7,178 nt of DNA, taken from positions 1-7,178 of the forward strand of contig DCEX01000001.1 of the NCBI GenBank assembly GCA_002315015.1. The letters are read 5' to 3'. Position numbers and translations under genes: made by a program. Below the pieces are notes generated by a model. The model was not told the DNA's origin. It made no database searches and worked only from the letters and a program-made list of their open reading frames with translations. The DNA is from Faecalibacterium sp. UBA1819 (GTDB lineage Bacteria > Bacillota > Clostridia > Oscillospirales > Ruminococcaceae). Shown here one piece after another: positions 7,056-7,178 of this stretch (the stretch's first letter is position 1; every line of letters starts with the position of its first letter).

Positions 7056-7088
7056 GTCATGGCCACCCCTCTTAGGGGTGGCCATGAC
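7056..7088. repeat. Perfect 15-bp hairpin after the CNNM gene
   Basis: Positions 7056-7070 pair with 7074-7088 around a CTT loop (core GGCCACCCCT / AGGGGTGGCC). It begins 14 nt after the stop codon. No T-run follows on either strand, so it is a poor classical terminator. It may protect the 3' end of the transcript or be a dispersed palindrome. Confidence 0.7.
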
Positions 7089-7091
7089 GAG

Positions 7092-7106
7092 CGGCCTATA
7101 AGGCCG
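7092..7106. repeat. Short hairpin CGGCCT/AGGCCG
   Basis: Six perfect pairs (7092-7097 with 7101-7106) around an ATA loop, three bases after the preceding hairpin. There is no T-run. Confidence 0.5.
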
Positions 7107-7110
7107 TAAA

Positions 7111-7150
7111 GCATAAACGCCCTTCTGCAACCGCAGAAGGGCGTTTATGC
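7111..7150 (+). terminator. 18-bp perfect hairpin, probable terminator of the CNNM gene
   Basis: Positions 7111-7128 pair perfectly with 7133-7150 around AACC. The GCCCTTCTGC core is flanked by A/T-rich pairs, as in symmetric terminators. The 3' side reads GTTTATGC rather than a clean T-run; a longer T-run occurs only in the next palindrome. Termination is likely but not certain. Confidence 0.55.
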
Positions 7151-7178
7151 TTGTCGAAAAAGCTTTGCTTTTTCACAA
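7151..7178. repeat. Palindromic repeat element, right copy
   Basis: GAAAAAGC (7156-7163) pairs with GCTTTTTC (7167-7174) around TTT, and TTGT (7151-7154) pairs with ACAA (7175-7178), leaving C7155 bulged. It is the same unit as at 41-78 but in opposite orientation, and again directly follows a terminator hairpin. It touches the window edge and may continue beyond it. Confidence 0.7.

Noticed and set aside
1..7178. Whole window as a mobile element bounded by inverted palindromes
   Set aside because: The content is ordinary housekeeping and receptor genes with no recombinase or transposase, and no target duplication is visible. The repeats are more simply linked to gene 3' ends.

Overview
The window looks like an ordinary chromosomal stretch of a low-to-moderate GC Firmicute, most likely a Clostridia member of the Oscillospirales type. 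The basis is strong AGGAGG-like ribosome binding sites, consensus sigma-A promoters, TTG starts, a KtrB-type potassium channel, a clostridial-style chemoreceptor and A/T-flanked palindromic terminators. The taxon is inferred from general character, not from a marker gene. I see no phage, insertion sequence, CRISPR, tRNA or rRNA.

Layout. Positions 1-128 hold three consecutive hairpins. On the minus strand follow a TrkH/KtrB potassium transporter subunit (129-1520), its promoter, the terminator of the next gene, and a two-transmembrane methyl-accepting chemotaxis protein (1732-3507). The latter sits behind a roughly 300-nt leader. Next is a minus-strand two-gene operon: a YfcE-type metallophosphodiesterase (4761-5309) whose stop overlaps the start of a TtcA-family PP-loop protein (3925-4764). 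A divergent control region (5310-5692) separates this operon from a plus-strand CNNM/CorC-family transporter (5693-7042). Four hairpins close the window (7056-7178).

How the genes relate. Two genes handle ions at the membrane (K+ uptake; CNNM-type Mg2+ or other cation transport), one is a signal receptor and two are soluble enzymes. Only the phosphodiesterase and TtcA-family genes are clearly co-transcribed; the others appear to be single-gene units with their own promoters or terminators.

Worth a second look. A bulged palindrome (TTGTCGAAAAAGC, 3-nt loop, complementary arm) sits beyond the terminator hairpin at both edges of the window. A perfect 17-bp tandem duplication carries a -10 element upstream of the phosphodiesterase. 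Long, possibly structured leaders precede the CNNM and chemoreceptor genes, and a Shine-Dalgarno argument moves the chemoreceptor start. I did not find convincing evidence of a new multi-gene system.
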